In this document: piece after piece, positions 6,546-7,849 of the stretch
How the letters are laid out: each line of letters starts with the position of its first letter
Position numbering within the stretch: the stretch's first letter is position 1
NCBI GenBank assembly: GCA_903868655.1
Contig: CAIPWG010000378.1
Location: forward strand, 1-7,849
From: an uncultured Sphingomonadales bacterium
Lineage (GTDB): Bacteria > Pseudomonadota > Alphaproteobacteria > Sphingomonadales > Sphingomonadaceae
DNA length: 7,849 bases
Reading direction: 5' to 3'
Notes under the pieces: generated by a model
Told to the model about the DNA's origin: nothing
Seen by the model: the letters and a program-made list of their open reading frames with translations, nothing else
Database searches by the model: none
Made by a program: the position numbers and the translations under genes

Positions 6546-6640
6546 TTGCAGTATTTGCAACCGGCGGTGCGCGATGAGCATTTGTCACATACGCTATTTG
6601 GCGTATTTGCGCCCTCGTTCGCTTAGCTCTGTGCAAATAC
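6546..6640. repeat. Octamer GTATTTGC present three times (two direct, one inverted)
   Basis: GTATTTGC occurs at 6551-6558 and 6603-6610, and its reverse complement GCAAATAC at 6633-6640. The first copy lies in a dyad, TTGCA-GTATT-TGCAA (6546-6560). The second lies at the end of another, ATACGC-TATTTG-GCGTAT (6589-6606). Copies two and three can form an 8-bp stem with a 22-nt loop. This AT-richer stretch lies in the 284-bp space between guaA and the small gene at 6702. It may be an operator or promoter region, or RNA structure; no known site is recognised. Confidence 0.5.
6582..6609 (+). promoter_or_regulatory. Weak candidate promoter for the 27-codon small gene
   Basis: TTGTCA (6582-6587, 5 of 6 to the -35 consensus) is followed after 16 nt by TATTTG (6604-6609, only 3 of 6 to the -10 consensus). 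It overlaps the GTATTTGC repeat. Transcription from here would give a leader of about 85 nt before ATG 6702. This is a low-confidence pattern match only. Confidence 0.2.
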
Positions 6641-6701
6641 ACCCTGCCGGCGCGTCGAACTGGGAGAGAACCTGGAAGTGCCTCAACTTATGGAGGACTC
6701 C

Positions 6702-6785
6702 ATGCGCAGTATCGCTTCAATCGTACTGCCGATCATCCTCGCTGCTGGTATCAGTGGCCTGATGTTCACCGCCACGCTCGCTTAA
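6702..6785 (+). CDS. 27-residue hydrophobic small membrane peptide
   Basis: ATG 6702 to TAA 6783-6785 encodes 27 residues beginning MRSIASIVLP and ending MFTATLA. A short positively charged start is followed by about 20 uncharged, largely hydrophobic residues, giving one predicted transmembrane helix. The only charged side chain is Arg2. The support for translation is the ribosome binding site: GGAGGA (6692-6697) sits 4-5 nt before the ATG and is the strongest Shine-Dalgarno in the window. An in-frame ATG at 6690 would add MEDS, but it lies before the GGAGGA and has a weaker site. A hairpin (6792-6824) follows 6 nt after the stop. Composition resembles small single-helix membrane proteins in general, including type I toxin peptides, but no family is recognised. 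It could be a conserved sphingomonad small protein. Function is unknown. Confidence 0.65.
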   Translation: MRSIASIVLPIILAAGISGLMFTATLA

Positions 6786-6791
6786 GCGCTT

Positions 6792-6824
6792 GGCCACAAG
6801 ACCCGGAAGTGATCCGGGTTGGCC
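6792..6824 (+). terminator. Hairpin directly after the 27-codon gene
   Basis: ACCCGGA (6801-6807) pairs with TCCGGGT (6813-6819) across a 5-nt loop. GGCCA (6792-6796) pairs with TGGCC (6820-6824), with a 4-nt CAAG bulge on the left. That gives 12 base pairs beginning 6 nt after the stop codon. Only a short TGCTTT follows, so termination strength is uncertain. Confidence 0.5.
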
Positions 6825-6828
6825 TGCT

Positions 6829-6850
6829 TTGGCGAACCACGGTTCGGCAA
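6829..6850. promoter_or_regulatory. 22-bp near-perfect dyad upstream of gluQ
   Basis: The arrangement TTG-g-CGAACC-AC-GGTTCG-g-CAA is symmetric about 6839/6840 except for one opposed G/G pair. The 2-nt centre is too short for an RNA hairpin of full length, so a DNA-binding site for a dimeric protein is the better reading. No protein can be named. Confidence 0.35.
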
Positions 6851-6865
6851 CCGACTTATCCGCAC

Positions 6866-6918
6866 AGCGGCTGGTCACGGGGGCGTTTTTGCCCCTTCGG
6901 CCGGCCGTTTTGCTTTTT
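6866..6918 (+). terminator. Compound hairpin with T-tract just before gluQ (terminator or attenuator)
   Basis: In RNA, CGGCUGGUC (6868-6876) pairs throughout with GGCCGGCCG (6899-6907), using two G-U pairs. Inside it, GGGGC (6880-6884) pairs with GCCCC (6891-6895) around a GUUUUU loop. TTTTGCTTTTT (6908-6918) follows directly. This is the best intrinsic-terminator-like structure in the window, pointing rightward. It ends 18 nt before the gluQ ATG, which leaves no room for a promoter after it. It therefore either ends the upstream transcript while gluQ starts from a promoter overlapping it, or acts as an attenuator in the gluQ leader. Confidence 0.6.
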
Positions 6919-6936
6919 CCGGACAGGGTCGCCACT

Positions 6937-7791
6937 ATGGTGGTCATGACCGTCACACGATTTGCCCCCAGCCCCAATGGGCCGCTGCATCTTGGCCATG
7001 CCTATGCGGCGATCATCGCGCATGATCGGGCTATGGCCGACCATGGCGAATTTCTGCTGCGGATCGAAGATATCGATGGCGCGCGCAGCCGCCCCGAATG
7101 GGCAGATGAATTTCGCGCCGACCTGACATGGCTGGGGCTTGGTTATCGTGAAGTGGCGCCGCAATCTGCCCGAATCGAAACCTATCGTGCGGCGCTCGAA
7201 TCGCTGGTGATCATGGGGCTGGTCTACCCGTGCCGATGCACACGCGCCGATATCGAACGCAATGCGCAACGGATGGGGCCCGATGGCCCGGTCTATCCAT
7301 CGACGTGTTTGCGCCAGCCGACCCTGCCCGGGCCCGATGTGGTGTGGCGTCTGGATATGGAACAAGCCACGGCGCTGGTGGGTGACATGACCTGGCATGA
7401 TGAACGGCGCGGGGGCCAGATCGCCTGCCCCGAATTGTTTGGCGACGTGGTGCTCTGGCGGAAAGATGCGCCGGCCAGCTATCATCTGGCCGCGACAATC
7501 GACGATGCCGCTGATGGAGTGAGCGTGGTCACGCGCGGTGCCGACTTGTTCGCCGCCAGCCACATTCACCGGCTGTTGCAGGTGCTGCTCGGTCTGCCCG
7601 AGCCGGTGTGGCACCATCATCGCGTGCTGGTGGAGGCCGATGGTCGCAAACTGGCCAAGCGACGCGGCGCTGATGCGATTGCTGAACGCCGCCGCGCAGG
7701 CGAGGATGGCCGGTCTGTTGCGGCAGAACTGCGTGCGGCCCTCTTTGACACTGGCCTTTCGCTGTCAGAGTACGTAAACCGCCAACCATGA
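6937..7791 (+). CDS. gluQ: Glutamyl-Q tRNA(Asp) synthetase
   Basis: A truncated GluRS paralogue that activates glutamate and attaches it to queuosine at the wobble position of tRNA(Asp), rather than to a tRNA 3' end. It has 284 residues, the normal length, and lacks the anticodon-binding domain of full GluRS. Visible: the class I opening TRFAPSPNGPLHLGHA (7-22) with the HIGH-type motif HLGH (18-21); LRIEDIDGAR (41-50), which binds glutamate; the zinc-site pattern CRC...Y...C (Cys99, Cys101, Tyr120, Cys124); DLFAASHIHRLLQVLLGLP (203-221); and the KMSKS-equivalent KLAKR (238-242). ATG 6937 is chosen because AGGG (6924-6927) is 9 nt upstream; an in-frame ATG at 6946 is the alternative. The stop overlaps the start of the next gene (ATGA, 7788-7791), indicating translational coupling. 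Confidence 0.95.
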   Translation: MVVMTVTRFAPSPNGPLHLGHAYAAIIAHDRAMADHGEFLLRIEDIDGARSRPEWADEFRADLTWLGLGYREVAPQSARIETYRAALESLVIMGLVYPCRCTRADIERNAQRMGPDGPVYPSTCLRQPTLPGPDVVWRLDMEQATALVGDMTWHDERRGGQIACPELFGDVVLWRKDAPASYHLAATIDDAADGVSVVTRGADLFAASHIHRLLQVLLGLPEPVWHHHRVLVEADGRKLAKRRGADAIAERRRAGEDGRSVAAELRAALFDTGLSLSEYVNRQP

Positions 7792-7849
7792 TATTCTTTC
7801 TTGTCCCCGTTTTGCTCGTGCTCATGGGCCTCGTCGTGTGGTCGCTGGC
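7788..7849 (+). CDS. Small membrane protein, N-terminal 20 codons only (possibly HIG1-domain/twin-TM protein)
   Basis: ATG 7788 overlaps the gluQ stop by 4 nt and opens a frame that runs to the window end. The 20 visible residues start MIFFLVPVLL and are almost entirely hydrophobic, consistent with a first transmembrane helix. From memory of sphingomonad gene order, a small HIG1-domain twin-transmembrane protein often follows gluQ. The visible part is compatible with that but does not prove it. Confidence 0.55.
   Translation, partial: MIFFLVPVLLVLMGLVVWSL

Noticed and set aside
6418..6642. In-frame 75-codon N-terminal extension of guaA
   Set aside because: The extension is Arg-rich without family resemblance, while ATG 6417 gives the normal GMP synthase N-terminus.
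6574..6762. Plus-strand frame through the repeat region before the 27-codon gene
   Set aside because: No ribosome binding site, mixed composition without domain character, and it crosses the better-supported small gene in another frame.
6856..6861. TTATCC as a -10 box for a gluQ promoter with TTGGCG at 6829
   Set aside because: Spacing exceeds 20 nt and the match is poor, so the dyad is reported without claiming a promoter.
1..7849. tRNA genes, CRISPR arrays, insertion sequences, attachment sites or phage genes
   Set aside because: No cloverleaf, regularly spaced repeat, transposase or integrase sequence was seen on either strand.

Overview
The window is high-GC DNA with tightly packed genes and strong third-position G/C bias. 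Protein families and gene order suggest a chromosomal segment from an alphaproteobacterium, most likely Sphingomonadales (Novosphingobium/Sphingobium/Erythrobacter-like). That placement is inferred from family resemblance and style, not from a marker gene. No tRNA, rRNA, CRISPR array, insertion sequence or phage gene was seen.

Left part (1-2059): a divergent efflux locus. A membrane-fusion (periplasmic adaptor) subunit of an RND-type pump runs leftward off the window edge from 739. A TetR-family regulator runs rightward from 861. About 120 bp lie between them, holding a perfect 17-bp inverted repeat plus a third, tandem copy of the same core, which is the probable TetR operator. Two bases after the tetR stop comes an ogt-type O6-alkylguanine-DNA alkyltransferase gene, so drug-efflux control and alkylation repair appear to share a transcript.

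Middle (2060-4146): three rightward genes: an exported protein of unknown function with a CxC motif (2124-2864), a membrane-anchored SOUL haem-binding-like protein (2895-3560), and a DUF1993 protein (3625-4146). They converge on a leftward pair at a long imperfect hairpin (4149-4214).

Right-middle (4184-6417, minus strand): guaA (GMP synthase) and, overlapping its last codons, a cyclase/kynurenine-formamidase-superfamily gene whose metal-binding signature is altered (NTGTYLD instead of HxGTHxD).

Right (6418-7849): 284 bp between guaA and the next gene with several short inverted repeats and three copies of an octamer. Then come an unusually clear 27-codon hydrophobic small gene with a strong Shine-Dalgarno, hairpins including a T-tract terminator/attenuator just before gluQ, the gluQ gene itself (glutamyl-Q tRNA(Asp) synthetase), and the first 20 codons of a small membrane protein overlapping the gluQ stop.

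Most of the window is ordinary housekeeping and accessory sequence. No clear novel multi-gene system was found. The items most worth a second look are the triple operator with the tetR-ogt coupling, the 27-aa membrane peptide with its flanking structured DNA, the structured leader of gluQ, and the metal-ligand-substituted cyclase.
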